A stretch of 24,111 bases of DNA, from positions 1 through 24,111 of the forward strand of contig DERZ01000053.1 of the NCBI GenBank assembly GCA_002361155.1. Reading direction: 5' to 3'. Below the pieces are notes generated by a model. It saw nothing but the letters and a program-made list of their open reading frames with translations. It searched no databases and had not been told where the DNA came from. Position numbers and translations under genes: made by a program. The DNA comes from Porphyromonadaceae bacterium UBA3327. Its GTDB lineage: Bacteria > Bacteroidota > Bacteroidia > Bacteroidales > Muribaculaceae. Position 1 is the first letter of the stretch. Every line of letters begins with the position of its first letter. Below, piece after piece: positions 7,437 through 15,725 of the stretch.

Positions 7437-9479
7437 ATGAACAAGACAATCCCCACACTAATCATCGCCGCGGCATCGGCCATACCGTCAGTTGCCGCAG
7501 TCGACAAGAACTTCAACTATCATGTGGACCGCTTCGCCGACATCGAAATACTCCGATATGAAGTACCCGAGTTCGACCGCCTCACGCTTCGCCAGAAAAA
7601 GATGCTCTATTATCTGGGACAGGCCGCACAGATGGGACGCGACATAATCTGGGACCAGAACGGACGTCACAACCTTCAGATACGCCAGCTTCTTGAAAAT
7701 GTCTACACCGGCTACAAAGGTGACCGCGAAAGCGCGGAGTTCAAAGCTTTCGAGAAATACCTCAAGCAGGTATGGTTCGGCAACGGCATACACCACCACT
7801 ATTCCACCGACAAATATGCCCCTGGATTCAGCCAGTCGTTCCTCGAGGCGCAGGTCAACGCCCTCCCCGCCTACAAGCTGCCCCTTGCCCCGGGAGAGAC
7901 CAAGGCCGAGATGATGGCCACGCTCATGCCGGTGATCTTCGATCCGGCGGTCATGCCGAAGCGCGTCAATCAGGACGGCACGCAGGATGTGGTGGCCACT
8001 TCCGCCACCAATCTTTACGGTCCCGGCGTTACGCAGGCTGAAGTCGAGGCATTCTACAACGCCATAAAAGACCCCTCCGATCCCACCCCTGTAAGCTACG
8101 GTCTCAACGCGCGCGTGGTGAAGGAGAACGGCAAGATCAAGGAACAGCGTTACCATCTCGACGGACTGTACGGACCTGCCATAGCCAAGATTATCTACTG
8201 GCTTGACAAGGCAAAAGGTGTGGCCGAGAATCCCGCTCAGGAAGCCTACATCACCAAGCTGATCGATTACTACATCACCGGCGACCTGCGTCTCTTCGAC
8301 GAATACTCCATCCTCTGGGCCGAAGACACCAAGAGCGATGTCGATTTCGTCAACGGCTTTATCGAAAGCTACGGTGATCCTCTGGGTATGACCGGCTCAT
8401 GGGAGTCGTACGTCAACTTCCGCAACGCCGCCTCCTCCAAGCGCACGGAAATCATTTCGGGCAACGCCCAGTGGTTCGAGGACAATTCCCCGGTAGACCC
8501 GCGTTTCAGAAAGCCAAGCGTGAAGGGAGTGTCGGCGAAGGTGATCAACGCCGCCATGCTCGCAGGCGACGCCTTCCCTTCCACAGCCATCGGCATAAAT
8601 CTTCCCAACTCCAACTGGATCCGCGCACAGCACGGCTCAAAATCGGTGACCATAGAGAACATCACCGAGGCATACGCGATGGCCTCGCACGGCAACGGCT
8701 TCAATGAAGAGTTCGTGATCGACGCCCCCACCCGCAAGCTTCTCGATGATTACCTCTATATCACCGACATGCTGCACACCGACCTCCATGAATGTCTCGG
8801 CCACGGCTCCGGCCAGCTTCTCCCCGGAGTGGACGGCGACGCGCTCAAGGAGAACGGCAGCGCACTCGAGGAGGCCCGTGCCGACCTCTTCGCACTCTAC
8901 TACCTGGCCGACCCCAAGCTGATAGAACTCGGCATCCTCGACAATCCCGAGGCATACAAGGCCGAGTACTACAAATTCATGATGAACGGACTGATGACAC
9001 AGCTCAACCGAATCGAACTCGGCAACGACGTGGAAGAGGCCCACATGCGAAACCGCCAGCTAATAGCCAAATGGGCGCTCAAACATGGCAAAAAGCAGGG
9101 CAAAGGCGGTAAGGATGTAGTGGAGCTCGCACGCAAGGGTGGCAAAACATACGTCAGAATCAACGACTACGAGGCACTCCGCAAACTCTTCGGGCAGCTG
9201 CTCGGCGAGGTGCAGCGCATCAAGAGCGAGGGTGACTACAAGGCCGGCAACGAACTGATACAGACCTACGCTGTAAAAATCGACCCCAAGCTTCACAAGG
9301 AAGTGATCGAACGCTACTCAAAGCTCGACATCCCTCCCTACCGCGGATTCATCAATCCGGTCTACACGCCGGTGACCGACGCCAAGGGTGAAATAACCGA
9401 CATCCGCATCTCATATCCCGAGAACTACGCGGAGCAGATGCTGCGTCTGAGCCGCGATTATTCGCCGCTGACAAAGTAA
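7437..9479 (+). CDS. Dipeptidyl-peptidase III, peptidase family M49, secreted
   Basis: A zinc exopeptidase that releases dipeptides from the N-termini of oligopeptides. The 680-residue protein carries the M49 hallmark HECLGH (451-456), with zinc-binding histidines and catalytic Glu452, followed by EEARAD (478-483), the third-ligand motif. A hydrophobic N-terminus ending SVAA near residue 20 looks like a signal peptide without a lipobox Cys, so the enzyme is probably periplasmic. Family members known from Bacteroides thetaiotaomicron also carry a Cys within this motif, reported to make the enzyme thiol-sensitive. The frame is open further upstream to 7221, but that extension overlaps rlmI and the signal peptide begins at the ATG at 7437, which was therefore chosen. 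It is 41 nt after rlmI and 3 nt before the AlkD-like gene. Confidence 0.93.
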   Translation: MNKTIPTLIIAAASAIPSVAAVDKNFNYHVDRFADIEILRYEVPEFDRLTLRQKKMLYYLGQAAQMGRDIIWDQNGRHNLQIRQLLENVYTGYKGDRESAEFKAFEKYLKQVWFGNGIHHHYSTDKYAPGFSQSFLEAQVNALPAYKLPLAPGETKAEMMATLMPVIFDPAVMPKRVNQDGTQDVVATSATNLYGPGVTQAEVEAFYNAIKDPSDPTPVSYGLNARVVKENGKIKEQRYHLDGLYGPAIAKIIYWLDKAKGVAENPAQEAYITKLIDYYITGDLRLFDEYSILWAEDTKSDVDFVNGFIESYGDPLGMTGSWESYVNFRNAASSKRTEIISGNAQWFEDNSPVDPRFRKPSVKGVSAKVINAAMLAGDAFPSTAIGINLPNSNWIRAQHGSKSVTIENITEAYAMASHGNGFNEEFVIDAPTRKLLDDYLYITDMLHTDLHECLGHGSGQLLPGVDGDALKENGSALEEARADLFALYYLADPKLIELGILDNPEAYKAEYYKFMMNGLMTQLNRIELGNDVEEAHMRNRQLIAKWALKHGKKQGKGGKDVVELARKGGKTYVRINDYEALRKLFGQLLGEVQRIKSEGDYKAGNELIQTYAVKIDPKLHKEVIERYSKLDIPPYRGFINPVYTPVTDAKGEITDIRISYPENYAEQMLRLSRDYSPLTK

Positions 9480-9482
9480 GGG

Positions 9483-9899
9483 ATGGAGGAGAAGGAAATC
9501 CGCAAAGAACTGTATGCGTTCCGCAACGGAATCGCCGCCGACGCCATGCGCCGGGCAGGATATCCGCACCGGGTGATACTCGGTGTGGAGATTCCGCGCA
9601 TCGCAGCGCTGGCCCGCAGATGCGGCACCGACGACAAGCTCGCCGATGAGCTCTGGGCGGACACAACAATGCGCGAGACACGGATTCTCGCCACCTATCT
9701 GTTCGACCCGGACAAATGCGACATCGGGCGCGCCATCCGGCTTGCCGTGTCGGCGCTCACCCGCGAAGAGGCCGACATGCTCGCCTTCCGGCTGTTCCGC
9801 AGCCTCAGCTTCGCGACGGAACTCGCCGACAGGCTCGAGGCCGACGGCGGGGAGGCGTCCATCATGGCCGCCAGCGCCCTGCGCGCCCATCTGGAATAA
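9483..9899 (+). CDS. Short AlkD-like (HEAT-repeat) protein
   Basis: A 138-residue, all-helical, Arg/Ala-rich protein beginning three bases after the dipeptidyl-peptidase stop, so almost certainly co-translated with it. The central stretch VEIPRIAALARRCGTDDKLA, then ELWADTTMRETRILATYLFDP, resembles the helical repeats of AlkD-related DNA alkylation repair proteins annotated in Bacteroidales. It is shorter than the roughly 190-235 residues usual for that family, and the C-terminal repeats seem absent. Whether it has glycosylase activity or is a truncated or repurposed scaffold cannot be told; the catalytic Asp and Trp residues of AlkD were not identified. There is no signal peptide. It is the last gene before the terminator at 9922. 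Confidence 0.6.
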   Translation: MEEKEIRKELYAFRNGIAADAMRRAGYPHRVILGVEIPRIAALARRCGTDDKLADELWADTTMRETRILATYLFDPDKCDIGRAIRLAVSALTREEADMLAFRLFRSLSFATELADRLEADGGEASIMAASALRAHLE

Positions 9900-9921
9900 A
9901 CATTTACCCGTTAACAGCGAC

Positions 9922-9963
9922 AATCGCCGCGCCGTGAGAAAACCTCCGGCGCGGCGATTTCGT
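9922..9963 (+). terminator. Rho-independent terminator after the dxr-rseP-dpp run
   Basis: A 13-bp perfect stem (9922-9934 with 9947-9959), very GC-rich, with a 12-nt loop, followed by a short T-rich tail TTTCGTT. It sits 22 nt after the AlkD-like stop codon and 43 nt before ppk1, separating the two transcription units. The tail is short, so some read-through into ppk1 is possible. Confidence 0.8.
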
Positions 9964-10005
9964 TATAGCTATACAAATCAGACACCATACAAAAACATAA
10001 CATCT

Positions 10006-12078
10006 ATGTCCGATTCCCATACAGTCCCGATACCGTACGTAGACCGCGACGTAAGCTGGGTATATTTCAACCACCGCATCCTCAAGGAAGCCGAACGCGA
10101 AGATATTCCGCTGCTCGAACGCGTGGCATTCCTCGGAATTTATTCCAACAATCTCGACGAGTTCTTCCGCGTCCGCATGGCCACACTCTCCCGGATAGCC
10201 GGCCTGAAGGGAACCGGCATGAGGGAGGAGAGCCGGCACGCGCGCGACCTCTTCAACCGGATTTCCGCCATGGACGCCGGTCTCGCCGAAGAATACGCCG
10301 CGACCGTAGCCAAAGTCACCGCCGAACTCGACAACAAAGGAATCTCGATTGTCGACGAAGAGCGCCTCGACGAAGAGCAGCGTCATTTCGTGAAATGCTA
10401 CTTCAGGTCGAAGATCTCCGGTTTCATCTCTCCCTTATGGCTTTCCAAGCTTCAGGAACTGTCCTCGGAAAGTGACTCTCACATCCACCTCGCCGTTGAA
10501 TTAAGCGCACCGGGACTCCCCACCGACTATGCGGTGATCGAACTCCCCACCTCGGTATGCGGGCGCTTCGTCACCCTGCCCGAACGCGAGGGGCGCAGCT
10601 TCGTGATGTATCTCGACGACATTGTGCGCTTCTGTCTCCCCATGATTTTCCCGGGCATGGGCTACACCTCCTTCAAGGCGTATTCTTTCAAGTTCACCAA
10701 GGATGCCGAAATGGAGATCGACAACGACCTCCACGTGGGTCCGGCCGAAAAGATAGCAAAAGCCGTGCGCAACCGCAAGAAAGGTGCCGCGTTGCGAGTA
10801 CTGTACGATGCCATGATGCCCGAAGCCTTGCTGCAGCGTCTTGTCAGGAAACTCAGGCTCGACAAGCTCGACACCATCCAGCCCTCAGGCAGATATCAGA
10901 ACCACAAGGACTTCATGTCGTTTCCTTCCTCCTGCCGCAAAGACCTCAGGTACCCGGCATGGCCGGCCGCAGTTCCTCCCGAACTGAAAGAGACGGGATC
11001 GCTCATGAAGGGGATCACCGACAGAGACAGGTTCGTGCATGTACCTTACCAGACATTCGACTACGTGGTGCGTCTCCTCCAGGAAGCGGCTGTGTCGAAG
11101 GGGGTGAAATCGATAAAGATAACGCTTTACCGTCTGGCCCGGCATTCAAAGATAGTGGAGGCGCTTATATGCGCCGCCCGCAACGGCAAGAAAGTCACTG
11201 CCGTGGTGGAACTGCTCGCCCGCTTCGACGAATCGAGCAACATATCATATTCCAAGCAGATGCAGGATGCAGGCGTGAACGTGGTGTTCGGACCGGAAGG
11301 TCTGAAGATCCATTCCAAGATAATCGACATCACCCTCAGGAACGGAACCGATATCTGCGTGACAGGGACCGGAAATTTTCATGAAGGAAACGCCCGTGTG
11401 TACACCGATTATTTCATGATGACCGCCGACCCGAAGATCGAAAAAGAAGTCGACAAGGTGTTCGACATAATCCGGCGACCCTTCCGCCAGCAGACATTCA
11501 GCCATCTGCTTGTCTCTCCGTTCAATATGCGCGAACGCTTTATTGGACTCATCGATGACGAGATCCGGGCTGCCCGCAAGGGAAAAGAGGCCTGGATCAA
11601 GATAAAGATAAACCATGTCACCGACGAACAGATGGTGGAAAAACTCTACGAGGCCTCCGCGGCCGGCGTACGGATAGACATGCTCGTCCGCGGCAACTGC
11701 TCGCTTGTGACAACAGTGCCCGGCATAGCTGACAACATACAGATAGCCGGGATCATCGACCGCTATCTTGAGCATTCGCGCATCTTCATTTTTCACGCCG
11801 GCGGGGAGAACAAGACATTCATCGGGTCGGCCGACTGGATGCCGCGAAATCTCGACCGCCGCATAGAGGTGGTCGCTCCGGTCTACGACCCGGACATCAA
11901 GGCCGATCTGATGCGGACCGTGGACTATGGACTGCGCGACAACATCAACGCATCGGTGGTGGACGGTTCAGGCCGCAACGAACTGAGAGTGACAGCGGGA
12001 GAGAAAATGCCCTTCCGCTCCCAGGAGGAATTATATAAGGCATACAAAGGAACAACGATACTTAATCCTGTGGAATAA
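10006..12078 (+). CDS. ppk1: Polyphosphate kinase 1
   Basis: Reversibly polymerises the gamma-phosphate of ATP into inorganic polyphosphate. The 690-residue length is normal. The N-terminal domain begins RDVSWVYFNHRILKEAE and contains the conserved NNLDEFFRVRM. The phospho-accepting histidine lies in LKIHSKI (His436, matching E. coli His435), and a second conserved histidine lies in YLEHSRIF (His590). The frame is open upstream into the preceding gene, but the ATG at 10006 begins the recognisable protein and lies after the terminator. The exopolyphosphatase-like gene follows after 16 nt, a common pairing. No clear promoter was found in the 43 nt after the terminator, so transcription may depend on a degenerate site or on read-through. 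Confidence 0.96.
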   Translation: MSDSHTVPIPYVDRDVSWVYFNHRILKEAEREDIPLLERVAFLGIYSNNLDEFFRVRMATLSRIAGLKGTGMREESRHARDLFNRISAMDAGLAEEYAATVAKVTAELDNKGISIVDEERLDEEQRHFVKCYFRSKISGFISPLWLSKLQELSSESDSHIHLAVELSAPGLPTDYAVIELPTSVCGRFVTLPEREGRSFVMYLDDIVRFCLPMIFPGMGYTSFKAYSFKFTKDAEMEIDNDLHVGPAEKIAKAVRNRKKGAALRVLYDAMMPEALLQRLVRKLRLDKLDTIQPSGRYQNHKDFMSFPSSCRKDLRYPAWPAAVPPELKETGSLMKGITDRDRFVHVPYQTFDYVVRLLQEAAVSKGVKSIKITLYRLARHSKIVEALICAARNGKKVTAVVELLARFDESSNISYSKQMQDAGVNVVFGPEGLKIHSKIIDITLRNGTDICVTGTGNFHEGNARVYTDYFMMTADPKIEKEVDKVFDIIRRPFRQQTFSHLLVSPFNMRERFIGLIDDEIRAARKGKEAWIKIKINHVTDEQMVEKLYEASAAGVRIDMLVRGNCSLVTTVPGIADNIQIAGIIDRYLEHSRIFIFHAGGENKTFIGSADWMPRNLDRRIEVVAPVYDPDIKADLMRTVDYGLRDNINASVVDGSGRNELRVTAGEKMPFRSQEELYKAYKGTTILNPVE

Positions 12079-12094
12079 TATAAACTGACAGACA

Positions 12095-13003
12095 ATGAAA
12101 GAGAGAACCTACGCAGCTATCGACATCGGCTCCAACGCCGTGCGGCTGCTGATAAAGAGTACCGGCCGCGACGGCGAAGCGCGCGGTCTTAAAAAGGAAC
12201 TGCTGGTGAGGGTACCGCTCCGTCTCGGCTTCGACGTATTTGCCAAAGGAGAGGTGTCGGACAAGAAACGGGAGGATCTCGTGCGGCTTATGAAGGCATA
12301 CCGGCATCTGATCCGCATCTACGATGTGGACCGCCTGCGGGCATGCGCCACCTCGGCCATGCGCGACGCCCGCAACGGCCCGGATATCATCCGCGAAATC
12401 AGGAAGGAGACCGGCATCGACATCGAGATAATAGCGGGAAGCGAAGAGGCACGGATCGTCTACAACAATCATATAGAGAGCCGCAACGGCACATCGGGAC
12501 GGTACCTCTATGTGGACGTGGGAGGAGGAAGCACCGAACTCAATTATCTTGACAACGGGATGCTCGTTGCCTCTGGATCGTTCAACATCGGTACGGTCCG
12601 AATTCTCACCGGCAAAGTGAGGCCCGAAGAATGGGATGCGCTCCACAGATTTATCGAAGAGAATGTCGTACACGGTGAAGATCTCGCCATAATAGGTTCG
12701 GGCGGCAACATCAACAAACTTTACAAGATGGCGGCGGACAAGGATCGTGAGAGGGAGTCGTTCACGGTGGAGGAACTGTCGCGGATGTACCACTCGATGG
12801 CGCCACTCGGCGTAAAAGAGCGTATGCGACACTACGGTCTGCGCGAGGACCGTGCCGACGTGATTATCCCGGCGGCGGAGATTTTTCTCAACATAGCCTC
12901 TGTGACAGGAGCCCGACGCATCATAGTGCCCACTATCGGCGTGGCCGACGGCATTATCGACGGGCTGTATCTCTCAGACCTGAAGGAACAGGAGGAAAAA
13001 TAA
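12095..13003 (+). CDS. ppx: Ppx/GppA-family exopolyphosphatase
   Basis: A 302-residue member of the actin-fold Ppx/GppA family, which removes terminal phosphates from polyphosphate or hydrolyses pppGpp. Seen are the phosphate-1 motif AAIDIGSNAVRLLIKS (7-22), AGSEEARIVY with the likely catalytic Glu117 or Glu118, the phosphate-2 loop DVGGGSTEL (141-149) and GSGGNINKL (201-209). It lacks the C-terminal HD-like half of E. coli Ppx (about 510 residues), as do many short bacterial Ppx proteins. Its position 16 nt after ppk1 supports polyphosphate rather than pppGpp as substrate, but this is inference. Its last 50 nt overlap the 3' end of the histidine kinase gene on the opposite strand. Confidence 0.88.
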   Translation: MKERTYAAIDIGSNAVRLLIKSTGRDGEARGLKKELLVRVPLRLGFDVFAKGEVSDKKREDLVRLMKAYRHLIRIYDVDRLRACATSAMRDARNGPDIIREIRKETGIDIEIIAGSEEARIVYNNHIESRNGTSGRYLYVDVGGGSTELNYLDNGMLVASGSFNIGTVRILTGKVRPEEWDALHRFIEENVVHGEDLAIIGSGGNINKLYKMAADKDRERESFTVEELSRMYHSMAPLGVKERMRHYGLREDRADVIIPAAEIFLNIASVTGARRIIVPTIGVADGIIDGLYLSDLKEQEEK

Positions 13004-14279
13004 TCTCGAATGAAGTCAGGCACGTCACCGGATCTGTCGCGAGCTTAAAGCATGCGCCATGACGGCGCAACACCTCTGCCGCAAGTGTGAGACCCACGCC
13101 GCAACCCGATGGCCTGGTTGTAAAGAAAGGAGTAAACAGCTCTTTCGCCACATCCTCGCTTATACCTGGCCCGTCATCAGCCACAGTCAGCAAGGCCGAC
13201 TCTCCCACGCACGATACCGACACCGACACTTCCCCGATCGCCTCACCTACACTCTGGGCGGCGTTTTTCACTATATTTACCATCACCTGCTGCAATTGGG
13301 CTGAGTCCGCCATGGCTATGACCGGTGTGTCGGGAATATCCAGTTTCAGAGACACACTTTCGCCCGCCAAAGCCCGGGCGAACGGCGCCAGCATACGCGT
13401 CTCCTCACAGAGATCTACGGGCGCGAGACGCGGCTCCGGGATTCTCACCACATCGGCATAGGCACCGATAAACCGCGCGAGATTGCCACAGCGGTCATGG
13501 CAGCTCTCAGCCAGTTCGGCTACCGCAGGGTTGTTATCGGCATGTACATCGGCAAGCGTCTCCAGAAAAGACATCAGGCCTCCGAGCGTGTTGTTCACCT
13601 CGTGAGATATCGTCCGTATCACCTTGCCGTAAGCATCCCTCTCGGCCTTGCGCAGTTCCTCGCCAAGCGGCTCAACCATGACGAACCTCCGGCGCAGTCC
13701 CGATTCCATGAAGGACAGCTGATGGCAGCTGTAGATATGGGTAGCATCGATACGAACCGTCTTTTTACTGTCTAAAGACAACGCCGCAAGCTCCGAAGGC
13801 ATTCTGCCGGGAACCGACTTCAACTGCTTTCCGAGCAAAACGGATTCGTCTGTATCGCAAATCTCGACAAACGCCCCGTTGACATGTGAAATGCGGCCTT
13901 CGAGGTCAAGAATCGCAATTCCAACCGGGGAGGCCTGGATAATAAGGTCGAGAAAATGGTCCTGTTCACGCACCCGCAGACGTTCATCCTTGAGGCGGAC
14001 TATCATCTCGTTGAAAAGGCTGGCGATGCGGTCGCTCACCGGCTCGCCGGTGGCACGCAGACGGTTGTTGAAGTCCTGCGACGCCATTATGTCGAATCCG
14101 TTACATACCGTGCGCGAGGGCATCATCACGCCGCGGTAAAGCAGCACAAGAGCCACCACCGACAGGGCCAGCATCGACACCAGCAGCCATGAGAATCTCC
14201 CATACGCCACGATTCCGACCATCTCACACGAAATCACGGAGATCGTAACCGCCCAGAACAGCACTTTCGGCCTCATCAT
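12954..14279 (-). CDS. NtrY-like sensor histidine kinase
   Basis: A 441-residue inner-membrane histidine kinase. Two hydrophobic helices (about 6-25 and 29-49) are separated by only a few residues, so there is almost no periplasmic sensor. Then follow a HAMP-like linker, a PAS domain (about 107-200), an H-box TISHEVNNTLGGL with His226, the N-box VNIVKNAAQS (Asn335 and Asn339), DDGPG (368-372), FTPFFTTR (382-389) and GCGVGL (392-397). The HEVNNTL phospho-site context is like that of NtrB/NtrY-type kinases that pair with NtrC regulators. Its ATG overlaps the stop of the response regulator gene by 4 nt (ATGA), so the two form a cognate pair. It is the last gene of the exporter operon and overlaps ppx tail to tail by 50 nt. 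The signal is unknown. Confidence 0.92.
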   Translation of the reverse strand: MMRPKVLFWAVTISVISCEMVGIVAYGRFSWLLVSMLALSVVALVLLYRGVMMPSRTVCNGFDIMASQDFNNRLRATGEPVSDRIASLFNEMIVRLKDERLRVREQDHFLDLIIQASPVGIAILDLEGRISHVNGAFVEICDTDESVLLGKQLKSVPGRMPSELAALSLDSKKTVRIDATHIYSCHQLSFMESGLRRRFVMVEPLGEELRKAERDAYGKVIRTISHEVNNTLGGLMSFLETLADVHADNNPAVAELAESCHDRCGNLARFIGAYADVVRIPEPRLAPVDLCEETRMLAPFARALAGESVSLKLDIPDTPVIAMADSAQLQQVMVNIVKNAAQSVGEAIGEVSVSVSCVGESALLTVADDGPGISEDVAKELFTPFFTTRPSGCGVGLTLAAEVLRRHGACFKLATDPVTCLTSFEIIFPPVPSGLRDTARR

Positions 14280-15658
14280 ATCCCTTTTCTTCCTTCTTCC
14301 GGGACATTGAAGTCCTTCCCGGAGATATTGTATTTTTCCATGCGGCGATAGAGCGTCTGACGCGTTATACCCAATGACAGTGCCGCTTTCGACATATTGC
14401 CGCCACTGGCCCTGATAGCCTGCCGCACAGCGTGTGATTCTATATCTTCAAGCGAAGAGAGCGGCACCTGCGGTGCCTCATCATGCATGTTTTCGCACTG
14501 ACGGTCGATATCCTCAACTCCAATTACCGCCGTCTGCGCCGTAATCATGACACGCTCCACCACATTGCGCAGTTCACGGATATTACCCGGATAAGGGAGC
14601 CGCACAAGACGCCGCATGGCTTCGGCCGAGAATTCGGGAACCGTCACGCCGCTCTCCCTGCAATAGTTTGTGGCGAAATGACGCACCAGCGCCGGAATGT
14701 CATCGCGACGCTCGCGCAGCGGCGGAAGCCGGAGCGTGACAAGATTTATACGGTAATAGAGATCCTCGCGGAATGTGCGCTCACGGACCATGCCTGGAAT
14801 GTCGGCGTTGGTGGCGCACACCACCCTGATGTCGACCTTTCTGCTGCGGGACTCTCCCACCGGCTCGAAAGTATGCTGCTGCAACACGCGCAGTAGCTTC
14901 ACCTGACTCGCCTGATCAAGATCCCCTATTTCATCAAGAAACACGGTTCCTCTGTCGGCAAGCTCGAACCGTCCCTTTCTGGCGGCCACGGCGCCTGTGA
15001 AAGCCCCCTTGACATGCCCGAACATCTCGCTCTCGAAGAGCGACCTCGGTATCCCGCCGAGATTCACCATCACGAAAGGATTGTGGCAACGGCGCGAATT
15101 GGCATGTATAGCCCGTGCTATCAGCTCCTTGCCGGTGCCGTTCTCACCGAGAATCAGCACCGGGGCATCGGTTGGAGCCACCCTCTCGACTGTTGATAGA
15201 ATCTCGAGCAGACGTGGATTCTCGCCAATAATTCCACAACGGTCAAAACCAGAGGTCCGGCCGGAACCGGAATCCGTCACCCCGGCAGCCGGGCGAAGAC
15301 TCAGAGCCGTCGCCACGCGTTGGAGAAGCACCCTGTTGTTCCACGGCTTAGTGATGAAATCATAGGCGCCGGCGCGCATTCCTTCCACAGCCAGTTCAAT
15401 ACTTCCCCAGCCCGTTATGAGCATGACAGGGAGGTCCGGAAGATGCAGACGCAGACGGCGGAGAAGACTCAGGCCCTCCACGCCACTCGTGGTTCGGGAA
15501 TAATTCATGTCTATTATGGCAAGATCCACGCCTCCCTGGCGCACCGCCTCCATCACCCCTGCCGGATCGGAGGCACAGGCCACTTCGTAGCCTGCCCGCT
15601 CCAGAAGGAGTTTCAGCGACATAAGTATGTTTCGGTCATCGTCCGCTATAAGAATCAT
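14276..15658 (-). CDS. NtrC-family sigma54-dependent response regulator
   Basis: A 460-residue transcription activator with three domains. The receiver (1-120) has the acidic pocket DDD (6-8), phospho-acceptor Asp50, Thr82 and Lys104. The AAA+ domain (about 140-370) has Walker A GENGTGKE (171-178), the sigma54-contacting GAFTGA loop (218-223), Walker B VFLDEIG (239-245) and the arginine-rich sensor II region. The Fis-type helix-turn-helix (about 405-445) reads NMSKAALSLGITRQTLYRRM. Intact GAFTGA and Walker motifs predict a working enhancer-binding protein that remodels sigma54 polymerase. It is co-transcribed with the kinase (4-nt overlap) and sits 67 nt after the TolC-type gene. The likely target is the promoter of the exporter operon itself, where repeated CGKACA half-sites are seen at 21839-21909. 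Confidence 0.95.
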   Translation of the reverse strand: MILIADDDRNILMSLKLLLERAGYEVACASDPAGVMEAVRQGGVDLAIIDMNYSRTTSGVEGLSLLRRLRLHLPDLPVMLITGWGSIELAVEGMRAGAYDFITKPWNNRVLLQRVATALSLRPAAGVTDSGSGRTSGFDRCGIIGENPRLLEILSTVERVAPTDAPVLILGENGTGKELIARAIHANSRRCHNPFVMVNLGGIPRSLFESEMFGHVKGAFTGAVAARKGRFELADRGTVFLDEIGDLDQASQVKLLRVLQQHTFEPVGESRSRKVDIRVVCATNADIPGMVRERTFREDLYYRINLVTLRLPPLRERRDDIPALVRHFATNYCRESGVTVPEFSAEAMRRLVRLPYPGNIRELRNVVERVMITAQTAVIGVEDIDRQCENMHDEAPQVPLSSLEDIESHAVRQAIRASGGNMSKAALSLGITRQTLYRRMEKYNISGKDFNVPEEGRKGI

Positions 15659-15725
15659 TCGGATGTGGTCAAATTAATTTTTATAAAACGTTTCTTATTA
15701 CTGATTTATTTTTGCGTTCCCTGGT

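Noticed and set aside
9583..10005. Upstream extension of the ppk1 frame
   Set aside because: It overlaps the AlkD-like gene in another frame and runs through the terminator hairpin; its product is Arg/Pro/Ser-rich with no family resemblance.
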